Shown here in pieces: positions 51,485-59,512 of a stretch of DNA of 64,000 nucleotides. The stretch spans positions 1 to 64,000 of the forward strand of contig CACYQT010000002.1 in assembly GCA_902776645.1 (NCBI GenBank), given 5' to 3'. The position numbers and the translations under genes were made by a program. Each line of letters begins with the position of its first letter. Position 1 is the stretch's first letter. The DNA comes from an uncultured bacterium (GTDB lineage: Bacteria > Verrucomicrobiota > Lentisphaeria > Oligosphaerales > Oligosphaeraceae). The notes beneath the pieces are model-generated. The model saw only the letters and a list, made by a program, of their open reading frames with translations. It was not told where the DNA came from and did not search any database.

Positions 51485-52543
51485 TCATAGCACGGCTTTG
51501 CGGGCGATTTCACAGCATTTTTCAAAAGCGTCGTTAAGGATGGCCTGCGCATCTTTGCGACGGCGATTTTGCATGGCTTCCTTCGCTTTTGCGAGGGCGG
51601 GGCGGTAGATGGCCATGACCGCTTTTTCGTGGGGGAGCCACACGTCGCTGTCGAACGACAGTCCATTCGCGTCGCGTCTTGCGAAGGCGGCTTTGGACCA
51701 TGACCGGTCGGCGATGTCCTGCGGGATTTCCTTCAGGCAGATCGGCGCGGGAATGTACATCGTGTGGCCGACGGGACCGATGGCTACATACATCGTGCTG
51801 AGCATGTTAGGATAATCTTTGTCGATGGCGATCGTGGCGGCGGAATTGGTCGTCTTGTTGCAAAGGCCGTGCTCCGTCATGACGGATTCCATGGTTCCGC
51901 GCATGCGGGATGTCCGCCAGATATCCTCCAATTCGATGACGCCTTTTTTCTCCAATGCTTCATTCAGGCCTTTGGCGGCCTGGAATTCACGGGACTGGCT
52001 GTTCATGGTTGATTTGATGCCGCTTCTGGAGAATTGGGCCATGCCCGGATTGTGCCAGATGTTGGCGCGGATGGTCATGTTGCCGGTGACGACGACAGGC
52101 ATGACGCGCTTCGCGGTCAATTCGGCGATGTAACCGCCCTTCGTGTCCATGATGAAGAAAATGGAGCCTCTTTCCTTGTGCGTGTATTGGCCGTTTTCGA
52201 TGAAGCCCGTGAGCATTTTCAAGGCTTCTTTCGCGTTTTTCGTGTTTCCAAGTATCTGCACGAGAATCTCCGGCGTCGTCAGGCGGCCTTCGGTGGCCGG
52301 GGCGAATTCAGGCGTCGTTTCGCCGCTGTTCATGACGCAGGCGACGCCTTTTTCGTTGAAGCCCATGCATGGATTTTCGTCGCCGAGGCCGAGCCATTTG
52401 ATTTTGGCGTCGCGGTCGCTTTTGATGAGGCGGATGTCTTTTTTGCCGGAATCACGGTTCTTGTGGAGGATCATGGGGCCGCCCGTCAGTTCGGGGAAGA
52501 GCATCCAGCTGGTGCATTCGTGGTCTAAAGAATCGTTTTTCAT
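51485..52543 (-). CDS. C45-type Ntn hydrolase (acyl-CoA:6-APA acyltransferase-like)
   Basis: The 352-residue protein has a Cys at residue 10 (MKNDSLDHEC-TSWML), followed by HKNRDSGKK, GLGDENPCMGFNEKG and the Asn-containing VMNSGETTP. This is the layout of the choloylglycine/C45 N-terminal nucleophile group, which exposes the Cys by self-cleavage and then hydrolyses or transfers acyl-amide bonds. A nine-residue propeptide fits. C45 enzymes act on beta-lactam precursors, dipeptides or acyl amides; the substrate here is unknown. The start at 52543 has only weak ribosome pairing. It lies upstream of the lipoprotein-like genes on the same strand, so it might process them, but that is inference. 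Confidence 0.75.
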   Translation of the reverse strand: MKNDSLDHECTSWMLFPELTGGPMILHKNRDSGKKDIRLIKSDRDAKIKWLGLGDENPCMGFNEKGVACVMNSGETTPEFAPATEGRLTTPEILVQILGNTKNAKEALKMLTGFIENGQYTHKERGSIFFIMDTKGGYIAELTAKRVMPVVVTGNMTIRANIWHNPGMAQFSRSGIKSTMNSQSREFQAAKGLNEALEKKGVIELEDIWRTSRMRGTMESVMTEHGLCNKTTNSAATIAIDKDYPNMLSTMYVAIGPVGHTMYIPAPICLKEIPQDIADRSWSKAAFARRDANGLSFDSDVWLPHEKAVMAIYRPALAKAKEAMQNRRRKDAQAILNDAFEKCCEIARKAVL

Positions 52544-52552
52544 AGTAGTATT

Positions 52553-52583
52553 AGGGATAAGAAGGGATAGAAGGGATAAAAGC
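52553..52583. repeat. AGGGATAAGAAGGGATAGA word repeat
   Basis: Three purine-rich units in the leader of the C45-type gene, just before its start, like 41163-41201. Confidence 0.55.
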
Positions 52584-52592
52584 AAGATGGTT

Positions 52593-54182
52593 TTAGAAAC
52601 CGTTGTGCGGGGTGAACTGGTCGTAGTCGAAGCCGTCCAATGTGCGGAGGAGATGGAGCCGTTCGGGAGCCACGGCTGGTTCTACGCCGCGCATGAGATT
52701 GGTCAGCGTCTCCCAGCGGCGCGGCCAGACGGCGGTATGATCGCAGACATCCCATAGGAAAAGCCCTGATGCGCCGTTGGATACGGCGTCGTTGAACATT
52801 TTCGGAAACTGCTCGCCACCGCCGTTGTCCTCGCCCTTTGGATACCAGCGGCAATCCGTTCTCGCGCAGAGCTTTCCGAAATAAGCGTAGTCGATGTTGG
52901 CGATCTTCTCGTCGTGGTTCCGCTTCATGAGCGCGCCGTCGACTTCAAGCGAATCGATGATCTTCTCCGCCACAAGTGTTTCGAGATCAAGGCCGAAGAA
53001 ATGGTTGGCGGCGGGCGTCGCCAAGACATCTATGGAGAAACCAAAGCGGCGGCCGCGTTTCTTCCCCTTGTCGTCGAGCAACTTGCGGATATCACGGAGG
53101 AAATCGGTAATCATGTTGCTTCGCAGGGAGATGATTCGCGGATCGTCTTCCGGAATCTCCAGCGGGGAGACACCGTATTTTTCATGGAAGGCGTTGCAGA
53201 ACGCAGGCTCGAAGGCGATAAGCGGCACGCTGCGCATGAGAATCAGATTGAGGCCGTCCAGATCGAAATCGGTCATTTCGTCGAACAGCTGCAGGAAATG
53301 GTTTCGGACTTCCGGTTTGGCGAAACTCAGCCTCGCGACAGGCGTTCCGTTACGTGTTTTGCAATGGTATTCCGGATGTTTCTGGAAAAATTCCGAATAG
53401 TTGCAAAGGCCTGGCATGTAGCATGCTCCGAGGCGGATGCTACCATAGAATTCCATGCCGTGGCGGTGGGTGAAATCAATCAGTTTCGGAACAAGTTGCG
53501 GCTCCTCTTCGCGCAGTTTATTGACCTGCAACGTGATGTCATGGTGCAGACGCGTCATGTGGCTGCCGAACATCGTGTTGAAACCGTTCGTGCCGACCTT
53601 TGTCGTGAAATGCGACACGACATCTGATTCGCCCAGGCAGAACTGTAGCCGTCCGATGTTTCCGCCTGCGAAGGAGGCGATCCGGTCATAGTAGGTGGCC
53701 AGCGTATCCGTCCAGTAGCCGTCCATCGTGGCGACGCAATGGTATTTTTGATCGGCAGGCCGTTCCGTCATCGGCTCCAGACGAATCCACGCCAATGTGC
53801 TGATTTCCTGCGCATTGCGGATTTCAAGCAGCTGGCCGTGCAAGTCCGCTTCTCGGTACAGATATTCGATGCATTCCGGAAACCAGTTGATGCCTCTTCC
53901 GCGAAGCAGCCTCCACTGGCTTTCGCCGCCGAGGCGGAGCTTAATCCGCGTGAAGTCGCCGAAGCAGCCTATTCCGATATAGATGCGGCACGGGCCGACG
54001 GATGGCAACGGCAGCGTCAAATCACGAAAATAGCCTACGGCGGATGAAATAATCATCGTGCCTTTGATGCCGTCCATCGTTTCATACGGCATGTATCTCC
54101 ATGATGTTTCGGGACTTAAATCCGTCGTTCTTGTTTGGACGCCGCACAGTCCCGCCACATCTGTCAACCATTTGTCCTGCAT
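52593..54182 (-). CDS. TIM-barrel hydrolase-like protein (GHL10-type)
   Basis: The 529-residue protein has a 170-residue N-terminal beta domain and then a barrel: HRHGMEFYGSIRLGACYMP, DLDGLNLILMRSVPLIAFEP (strand end) and FHEKYGVSPLEIPEDDPR, a string common to GHL10/DUF4015 barrels. IDSLEVDGALMKRNHDEK and CDHTAVWPRRWE follow. A catalytic Glu cannot be named with certainty. No signal peptide. AGGAAAAAACA precedes the ATG. Upstream of it lies the inverted repeat TATTGTTGA/TCAACAATA, which could be an operator. Confidence 0.6.
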   Translation of the reverse strand: MQDKWLTDVAGLCGVQTRTTDLSPETSWRYMPYETMDGIKGTMIISSAVGYFRDLTLPLPSVGPCRIYIGIGCFGDFTRIKLRLGGESQWRLLRGRGINWFPECIEYLYREADLHGQLLEIRNAQEISTLAWIRLEPMTERPADQKYHCVATMDGYWTDTLATYYDRIASFAGGNIGRLQFCLGESDVVSHFTTKVGTNGFNTMFGSHMTRLHHDITLQVNKLREEEPQLVPKLIDFTHRHGMEFYGSIRLGACYMPGLCNYSEFFQKHPEYHCKTRNGTPVARLSFAKPEVRNHFLQLFDEMTDFDLDGLNLILMRSVPLIAFEPAFCNAFHEKYGVSPLEIPEDDPRIISLRSNMITDFLRDIRKLLDDKGKKRGRRFGFSIDVLATPAANHFFGLDLETLVAEKIIDSLEVDGALMKRNHDEKIANIDYAYFGKLCARTDCRWYPKGEDNGGGEQFPKMFNDAVSNGASGLFLWDVCDHTAVWPRRWETLTNLMRGVEPAVAPERLHLLRTLDGFDYDQFTPHNGF

Positions 54183-54202
54183 TGTTTTTTCCTGTAGAAT
54201 AC

Positions 54203-54227
54203 TATTGTTGATTCTTTTTCAACAATA
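54203..54227 (-). promoter_or_regulatory. Operator-like inverted repeat upstream of the GHL10-type gene
   Basis: TATTGTTGA and TCAACAATA pair perfectly around seven bases, 20 bases upstream of the start at 54182. On the minus strand, TTGTTG and TATTCT stand 18 bases apart, so the repeat overlaps a possible -35/-10 pair, as a repressor site would. Confidence 0.35.
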
Positions 54228-54371
54228 ATATGGTATGGAGGCAAACGATGTCAATCTGAAATCATGATGAAAAAAGCCTCATTTGGGGCAAAATTCACGA
54301 AAAGCAAATATCTCAAGTGGCGTTCTTCACGAAAACGCAACATCTTAGAGAAAAAAGACCGTTTGATTTTC

Positions 54372-54406
54372 AACGCAGAGTCGCAGAGACACAGAGATGC
54401 AGAGTT
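54372..54406. repeat. CGCAGAG word repeat
   Basis: AACGCAGAGTCGCAGAGACA and AGAGATGCAGAGTT form about five units of GCAGAGnC, a word repeat seen in other GC-rich bacteria as a spacer element. Single copy here. Confidence 0.6.
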
Positions 54407-54477
54407 ATTTTTGTTTATTGATTCATCACTGTAGATAGGAGGGCCAGTGGCGTCCTGTGAACAATTTTAGCTTCAAG

Positions 54478-54552
54478 GGGACATCTGGGACTTATGGGAC
54501 AAATGCGACAGTAAAATTTATTCCCAGTTGTCCCAGCAGTCCCAGATGTCCC
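54478..54552. repeat. Inverted GGGACATCTGGGACT element
   Basis: GGGACATCTGGGACT (54478-54492) and its exact complement AGTCCCAGATGTCCC (54538-54552) flank 45 bases in which further TGGGACA and CCCAG words pair as well. It is the clearest copy of the element also seen at 46340-46423 and, as half, 35442-35475. Confidence 0.75.
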
Positions 54553-54598
54553 ATTGAAAAAGTCAAGAGCAGTGGCCCGCATTGCTTTTAGATTTGCA

Positions 54599-54619
54599 GA
54601 CGCAGGCGAGACGCCTGCG
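54599..54619. repeat. REP-like hairpin, GCAGGC arms
   Basis: CGCAGGC-GAGA-CGCCTGCG; on the minus strand the loop reads GTCTC, the same centre as in the GTAG-headed palindromes at 55677-55752. It lies five bases beyond the pta stop. Confidence 0.6.
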
Positions 54620-54624
54620 CCGCT

Positions 54625-55620
54625 TCAGCCTTGGGCCTGAACGGCCGTGAGGGCGACCGTCGCGACGATGTCGTCGACGGAGCAGCCGCGGGAGAGGTCG
54701 TTGCACGGCTTCGCAAGGCCCTGCAGGACGGCGAACGCTTCCGCGCCACCGATACGTTGCGTGATTTTGTAGCCGATGTTTCCAGCCTGCAAGTCCGGGA
54801 AAATCAACACGTTGGCGTGGCCGGCCACGGGGCTTCCCTTCGCTTTGGAGGCGCCGATTTCAGGAATGATCGCGGCGTCGAACTGCATTTCGCCGTCCAA
54901 CGCGAGATCGGGGGCCATTTCATGGGCGAGACGGGTCGCCTCCTGCACTTTCGTCACGAGTTCATGCTTCGCGCTGCCCTTCGTGGAGAAGGAGAGCAGG
55001 GCGACTTTCGGCTCTTCGATGCCGCACAGGACGTGGGCTGTTTCCGCCGCCGAAACGGCGATGCTCGCCAATTCCTCCGCCGTGGGGCAGGGGACGACGA
55101 CGCAGTCCGAATAGACCAGCAAACCGTTGTGGCCGAGGCTCTTGTTGGGGCAGTCCAGCAGGAAGCTGGAGGAGACGACCTTGATGCCGGGCTTCGTCTT
55201 GATGATCTGCAGGGCGGGGCGGAGCATGTCGCCAGTCGTGTGGACGGCGCCGGAGACGAGGCCGTCGGCGTCGCCAAGCTTGACCATCATGATACCATAG
55301 TACATCGGATCGGCCACAAGCTGTTTCGCCTGTTCTTCCGTGACGCCTTTCGCCTTGCGCAGTTCGTAGAGGGCGTTCGTGTATTCCGCCGCCTTCGGGC
55401 TGGCCAGCGGATTGACGATTTCGATGTTGGAGACATCCACGCCTTTTTCCGCCGCGACGGCTTTGACGCGTGCGGGATCGCCCAGCAGGATCGGACGGGC
55501 GATTTTTTCCTGCACGATTTTGACGGCGGCCTGCACCGTGCGCGGTTCGTCGCCTTCCGGCAGGACGATTGCCTTGACGCATTGACGCGCCTTCACTTTG
55601 ACTTGTTCTATCATTCCCAT
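54625..55620 (-). CDS. pta: Phosphate acetyltransferase (or phosphate butyryltransferase)
   Basis: The 331-residue protein is the short Pta/Ptb type. Seen: IVLPEGDEPRTVQAA near 18-32, DGLVSGAVHTTGDMLRPALQ with the active Ser/Thr loop, SSFLLDCP, GEMQFDAAIIPEIGASKAKGSPVAGHANVLIFPDLQAGNIGYKITQR and GLAKPCNDLSRGC. It makes acyl phosphate from acyl-CoA and phosphate. The strong PDLQAGNIGYK signature favours acetyl-CoA; the butyrate-kinase-type partner (55759) leaves butyrate or another acyl group possible. The ATG 55620 follows AAAGGAAACAACC; a longer frame to 55680 lacks a ribosome site. A 38-base tandem repeat separates it from the kinase gene. Confidence 0.88.
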   Translation of the reverse strand: MGMIEQVKVKARQCVKAIVLPEGDEPRTVQAAVKIVQEKIARPILLGDPARVKAVAAEKGVDVSNIEIVNPLASPKAAEYTNALYELRKAKGVTEEQAKQLVADPMYYGIMMVKLGDADGLVSGAVHTTGDMLRPALQIIKTKPGIKVVSSSFLLDCPNKSLGHNGLLVYSDCVVVPCPTAEELASIAVSAAETAHVLCGIEEPKVALLSFSTKGSAKHELVTKVQEATRLAHEMAPDLALDGEMQFDAAIIPEIGASKAKGSPVAGHANVLIFPDLQAGNIGYKITQRIGGAEAFAVLQGLAKPCNDLSRGCSVDDIVATVALTAVQAQG

Positions 55621-55676
55621 GGTTGTTTCCTTTTGTTGAAATATTTTTAATTTGGAAGTAGCAAAGGCGTTGCCGC

Positions 55677-55752
55677 TCATGTCAAGGCCGAGACGGCCTT
55701 GCTACCCCAATTGCTCATGTCAAGGCCGAGACGGCCTTGCTACCCCAATTGC
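55677..55752. repeat. 38-base tandem repeat containing GTAG-headed REP-like palindromes
   Basis: TCATGTCAAGGCCGAGACGG followed by CCTTGCTACCCCAATTGC occurs twice without change. Each copy holds a palindrome (55683-55705, 55721-55743) that on the minus strand reads GTAGC-AAGGCC-GTCTC-GGCCTTG. The tandem lies in the leader of pta, between buk and pta. Confidence 0.85.
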
Positions 55753-55758
55753 TGATTA

Positions 55759-56883
55759 TTAAAGATCAACGCCTTCAAAGCCGTCCCACACGGGCTTGCC
55801 GGAATACGTCAGAATCGGCGCTTCGCCGCGCAACGCCTTAAGAACGGAGAGCGCCAATGCATCTTGTTCCATTTCACCGGGATACACGCTGATCGGGGCG
55901 ATCCATCCGCAGCGCATCTGGATACCGTCGATGATGTCTTGGAAACGCATCAAACCGCCTGTCAGCAGGATGCCATCGACCTTTCCGCAGAGGACGGCGC
56001 TCATTTCGCCGATCTGCTTGCAGATCTGGTAAATCATTGTATTCCAGACTAATGAGGCTTTGCGGTCGCCTTCTTCGACTTTTTTGTGGATGACGTCCGA
56101 ATCCGCCGTTCCGAAGAGGCTGACGAAACCACCTGCGCGGGAGCACATCAGCCGCGCTTCCTTCACGGAATGCTTGTCGATGTAATCCAGCAGCGACAGG
56201 ACGGGAACGCTGCCGATGCGCGTCGGCGTGAACGTGCCTTCGCCGTCCGCGCCCATGTTGCCGTCGACCATGCGGCCGTGGTCATGCGCGCTGACGGTGA
56301 TGCCGCCGTCGATATGGGCCACGATGAAATTGCAGTCTTCATAGCGTCTGCCGAGCTTGTTCGCATGGAATTCCGCGACGGCCTTCTGGTTGAGCACGTG
56401 GGAATGGGAGTAGCGATAGACGCCTTTGATGCCCGTCAGACGTGCGTAATCGCCGTATTCATCGACGTTTGTCGGATTCAACGTATAGGCGTTGCGGCCG
56501 AATTCCTGCGCGAATTTCCACGCCAGCATGACGCCGAGCTTCGCGGGATGCTCGCTGCCGCCGACGGCCGCCACCGTGTCGTCGTAAAGCCGTTTGTCAA
56601 CGGCCGTCACGCCGCCTGGCTGCGTATAGGCGCTGCCGCCGCGGCCGACGAATACGTCGATGTCCGACGCCGCGACGCCGTAGTCTTTCAGCATGTCCAT
56701 GATGACTTGGTAACGGAACGGCATCTGGTCGTTCACGTGGGGGAACTGCAGCAAGACTGGCGCGTCATGGAAAATGCTTTTTTCGAAGAGCGATTTTTCG
56801 TTTTCGTAAAGGCTTACCTTCGTGGAGGTCGAGCCCGGGTTGATGACAAGGATCTTTAGCTTTTTGCTATCCTGTGCGTTCAT
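55759..56883 (-). CDS. buk: Butyrate kinase family (acetokinase superfamily)
   Basis: The 374-residue protein transfers phosphate from an acyl phosphate to ADP. Seen: ILVINPGSTSTKVSLYENE, VGRGGSAYTQPGG, NPTNVDEYGDYARLTG, FIVAHIDGGITVSAHDHGRMVD, TFTPTRIGSVP and ILLTGGLMR. These match Buk rather than AckA (which has NxGSSSxK and longer sequence). It pairs with pta (gap 138 bases), together giving ATP by substrate-level phosphorylation from acetyl- or butyryl-CoA. ATG 56883 follows AGGAACCACAC; a longer frame from 56925 has no such site. Confidence 0.9.
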   Translation of the reverse strand: MNAQDSKKLKILVINPGSTSTKVSLYENEKSLFEKSIFHDAPVLLQFPHVNDQMPFRYQVIMDMLKDYGVAASDIDVFVGRGGSAYTQPGGVTAVDKRLYDDTVAAVGGSEHPAKLGVMLAWKFAQEFGRNAYTLNPTNVDEYGDYARLTGIKGVYRYSHSHVLNQKAVAEFHANKLGRRYEDCNFIVAHIDGGITVSAHDHGRMVDGNMGADGEGTFTPTRIGSVPVLSLLDYIDKHSVKEARLMCSRAGGFVSLFGTADSDVIHKKVEEGDRKASLVWNTMIYQICKQIGEMSAVLCGKVDGILLTGGLMRFQDIIDGIQMRCGWIAPISVYPGEMEQDALALSVLKALRGEAPILTYSGKPVWDGFEGVDL

Positions 56884-56936
56884 GTGTGGTTCCTGATGTT
56901 TCAGCGCAAATGTTTTGAGATTCATGGTTGTCTATT

Positions 56937-56967
56937 TTGACAAATAGGCTACTCCAATAAATATATG
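56937..56967 (+). promoter_or_regulatory. Possible promoter of the SAH pair
   Basis: Perfect -35 TTGACA at 56937 and an AT-rich -10 (AATATA at spacing 17, TATATG at 19). About 180 bases of untranslated leader would precede the GTG at 57150. No known riboswitch fold could be recognised by eye in that leader. Confidence 0.3.
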
Positions 56968-57149
56968 GCATGGACGATGATTTTCAATTTAATTGCCTAT
57001 GTCACAAGCATAAAAACACAATGGATGCCGATGGAAAACCATTTGCCGAAAGATATGAAATGATGGCGACCGCCGTGCATATTTTGAAATGGAAGGATAT
57101 ATTAAACAAAGGAAAAAGTCATATCGTCCAAATTGTCTAATTCGTCACC

Positions 57150-58205
57150 GTGAAAACCGAAGCTATCCAATCTATCGCCAATCACATTGGCCAGCGTTAC
57201 GACGTCGCGGAATATCCTGCGCTGCGCCGCCAGAACCAAGACTGGCAGGAACGGAAACCATTGCAGGGCATGAAGTTGCTTGATGGAACGCCGTTGTTCA
57301 CGAACACGCTCGTGAAATTTCTTCCGCTACTTGCGGGCGGAGCGGAACTGACCGTCGCCGTGTCTGACGCGATTCCGTATGACGCGTCGTTGCCGCCGTT
57401 GCTGGCGGAATGGGGCGTGCCCGTCGTGAAGAACGCGACGGCAGGCGATTACGATGTCGTCATGGACTGCGGCGGCGCCCATGCGGGGCTGACGCCGCGG
57501 CTGGGCGTTGTGGAACTGACGCGTTCGGGCTACTATCATTACGAATCGTCGAAACTGCCCGTGATTCTCGTCGATGACAGCCGTGTGAAGACGATCGAGA
57601 CGTGCCTTGGCACGGGAGACGGCTTCATGCGCGGCATGGAGAAGCTTGGCTATGATGACTGGAAAGGACGGAATGTCGTCATCTTCGGCTATGGAAAAGT
57701 CGGCCGCGGCGTAGCGTACTACTGCCATGAAAAAGGCGCGGTCGTGACGGCGGTGGATCGACCGGAAGTCGTTGTGGCTGAATATGTGACGTTGGTGGAT
57801 AAAAAAGACCGCAAGGCGATACGGACGGCTGTGAAGGAGGCGTGGTGCGTCGTGACGGCGACAGGCGTCCGCCATGCGTTGCGCGGCAACGGCGCGGCGG
57901 AAATCCTGCGTGACGGCGGCCAGCTGGTGGCCGCCATCGGCATAGAGGACGAATGGGGCGACGAACTGCCCATGAAACGCCGCCTCTGTGGCGGAACGGC
58001 CGTCAATTTCCTGTTGGACGAACCGACGCGGCTGCGCTACATCGACGCGACGATGGCGCTGTCCAACGCCGCCGTTCTGGAGTTGAAAAAGGGCGGCGTG
58101 GCGGCGGGCGTGCACCGCATCCCGCCGTCCGTTGAAAGCTATTACTGGCAGGCCGTCGAAGACGGCGGCCTGATATCGAACGAACTGAAAGGAGCTGGCC
58201 TGTGA
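57150..58205 (+). CDS. S-adenosylhomocysteine (or S-inosylhomocysteine) hydrolase-like protein, short form
   Basis: The 351-residue protein has an NAD fold FGYGKVGRGVAYYCHEKGAVV (179-199) and the substrate-domain line PVILVDDSRVKTIETCLGTGDGF, which aligns with the AhcY string NDSVTKSKFDN. By eye the catalytic Lys is K147, but the next key pair (Asp-Asn in AhcY) reads Thr151-Cys152. Length is well below the usual 430-470, and the N-terminal His-Met motif is absent. It overlaps the deaminase gene by four bases. I infer a role on the deaminated SAH product rather than on SAH. The GTG start is uncertain, with no clear ribosome site. Confidence 0.65.
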   Translation: MKTEAIQSIANHIGQRYDVAEYPALRRQNQDWQERKPLQGMKLLDGTPLFTNTLVKFLPLLAGGAELTVAVSDAIPYDASLPPLLAEWGVPVVKNATAGDYDVVMDCGGAHAGLTPRLGVVELTRSGYYHYESSKLPVILVDDSRVKTIETCLGTGDGFMRGMEKLGYDDWKGRNVVIFGYGKVGRGVAYYCHEKGAVVTAVDRPEVVVAEYVTLVDKKDRKAIRTAVKEAWCVVTATGVRHALRGNGAAEILRDGGQLVAAIGIEDEWGDELPMKRRLCGGTAVNFLLDEPTRLRYIDATMALSNAAVLELKKGGVAAGVHRIPPSVESYYWQAVEDGGLISNELKGAGL

Positions 58206-59461
58206 GCATTCTCATCAAACATGTTGAACTGAACGGAAACCGTACGGACATCGCCATCGAAGGCAACCGCATCGCCGACATCGGGCCGCAGGACGCGGCC
58301 CTCTTCGACACGATTGTCGACGGCAGTTATTCCATCGCCGTGCCTGCCTTCTACAATTGCCATACCCATTCGCCCATGACGCTGTTGCGCGGCTACGCGG
58401 ACGACATGGAGTTGATGGACTGGCTGAACAACCATATCTGGCCGGCGGAGGCCAAACTGCAGCCGGAGGACATCTACTGGGGGACCCGCCTGGCCTGCAT
58501 GGAGATGATCCATTCAGGCACGGTGTATTTCAACGACATGTATTTCATGCCGTCCGGAACGGTCCGCGCCGTGGAGGAGAGCGGTCTTCGCGCGACGATC
58601 GGCATGTTCCTCAACGACGCGGCGCCGAACAAGGAGATGTTCGAGAAGGATAGCAAGGAACTGTGGGAACGCCGCGACACGCTGTCGCCGCGCATCCAGT
58701 TGTCCATCGCGCCGCACGCCATCTACACGTGCGGGGAGAAGACGTTGAGAGAATGCGCGGAGATGTCACAACAATATGGAATCCAGCTACATGTCCATGT
58801 ATCCGAGACGAAGACGGAATTCGACGGCTGCAAGGAGCAGCATGGCGGCATGACGCCTGTGGAGTATCTGGACACGCTGGGCGTCTTGTCGGAACGGACG
58901 TTCGCGGCGCATTCGGTCCATGTGACGGAGCATGACATGGAGATTCTGGCGGAACGCGGCGTGCACTGCGTGTTCAATCCTGTCAGCAATCTGAAGCTGA
59001 TGTCCGGTCTGTTGCCGTTGCGGCGGATGCTGGACAAAGGCGTGTCCGTCGTGCTAGGGACGGACGGCACGTCGTCCAACAACAACTTGTCGATGTTCGA
59101 CGAAATGAAGGTCGCGTCATTGGTTTCGAAGCTGGCGAACAATTCGCCGATTGGCGCGCAAGTCGATGAAATCTACAAGATTGCGACGCGGAATGGCGCG
59201 GTGGCCTCCGGCCTGGACGCGGGCGTGATTGAAAAGGGCCGTCTGGCGGACATCGTGCTGCTGGACGCCAGTTCGGCGCAGCTGACGCCGTCGTACAATC
59301 TCGTCTCCAATTTGGTCTATTCCGCCGACACGAGCTGCGTGAGGACGGTCATCTGCGACGGAAAGGTCCTCATGCGAGACGGCTTCATCGAAGGCGAGGC
59401 GGAAGTCATTGAGAACGCCCGCCGTTGCGCGAAGAGGCTGTTGGCCGCTGCTCGTGGGTGA
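58202..59461 (+). CDS. mtaD: 5-methylthioadenosine/S-adenosylhomocysteine deaminase-type amidohydrolase
   Basis: The 419-residue cytoplasmic metal enzyme removes the amino group of the adenine in SAH, MTA or 5'-deoxyadenosine. Seen: N-C-H54-T-H56-S (metal), GTVYFNDMYFM, SIAPHAIYTCGEKTL with the His/Glu region, HVHVSETKTE, TFAAHSVHV, CVFNPVSNLKLMSG and the Asp of VVLGTDGTSSNNNLSMFDE. Length and motifs fit the mtaD/dadD/ATZ-TRZ group. GTG start overlaps the stop of the SAH-hydrolase-like gene (translation coupling), so the two act together. Followed after 51 bases by a TIM-barrel hydrolase gene. Confidence 0.88.
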   Translation: MSILIKHVELNGNRTDIAIEGNRIADIGPQDAALFDTIVDGSYSIAVPAFYNCHTHSPMTLLRGYADDMELMDWLNNHIWPAEAKLQPEDIYWGTRLACMEMIHSGTVYFNDMYFMPSGTVRAVEESGLRATIGMFLNDAAPNKEMFEKDSKELWERRDTLSPRIQLSIAPHAIYTCGEKTLRECAEMSQQYGIQLHVHVSETKTEFDGCKEQHGGMTPVEYLDTLGVLSERTFAAHSVHVTEHDMEILAERGVHCVFNPVSNLKLMSGLLPLRRMLDKGVSVVLGTDGTSSNNNLSMFDEMKVASLVSKLANNSPIGAQVDEIYKIATRNGAVASGLDAGVIEKGRLADIVLLDASSAQLTPSYNLVSNLVYSADTSCVRTVICDGKVLMRDGFIEGEAEVIENARRCAKRLLAAARG

Positions 59462-59465
59462 GAGC

Positions 59466-59497
59466 TAGAACATCCAGAACATCCAGAACATCCAGAA
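59466..59497. repeat. ACATCCAGA word repeat
   Basis: AGAACATCC occurs three times in direct tandem, in the spacer just before the AAGGAGA site of the next gene. The number of units could vary between strains. Confidence 0.65.
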
Positions 59498-59512
59498 AAA
59501 GAAGGAGATATC

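Larger units (their letters stand above)
54183..54624. other. Long spacer made of several repeat kinds
   Basis: No gene is visible. In order it holds an operator-like inverted repeat (54203-54227), a CGCAGAGTCGCAGAG word repeat (54372-54406), an inverted TGGGACA element (54478-54552) and a REP-like hairpin (54599-54619). Confidence 0.7.

Noticed and set aside
56884-57149. SAH or SAM riboswitch before the SAH gene pair
   Set aside because: I could not find the conserved stems of any known SAH or SAM riboswitch by eye; a covariance search would decide.
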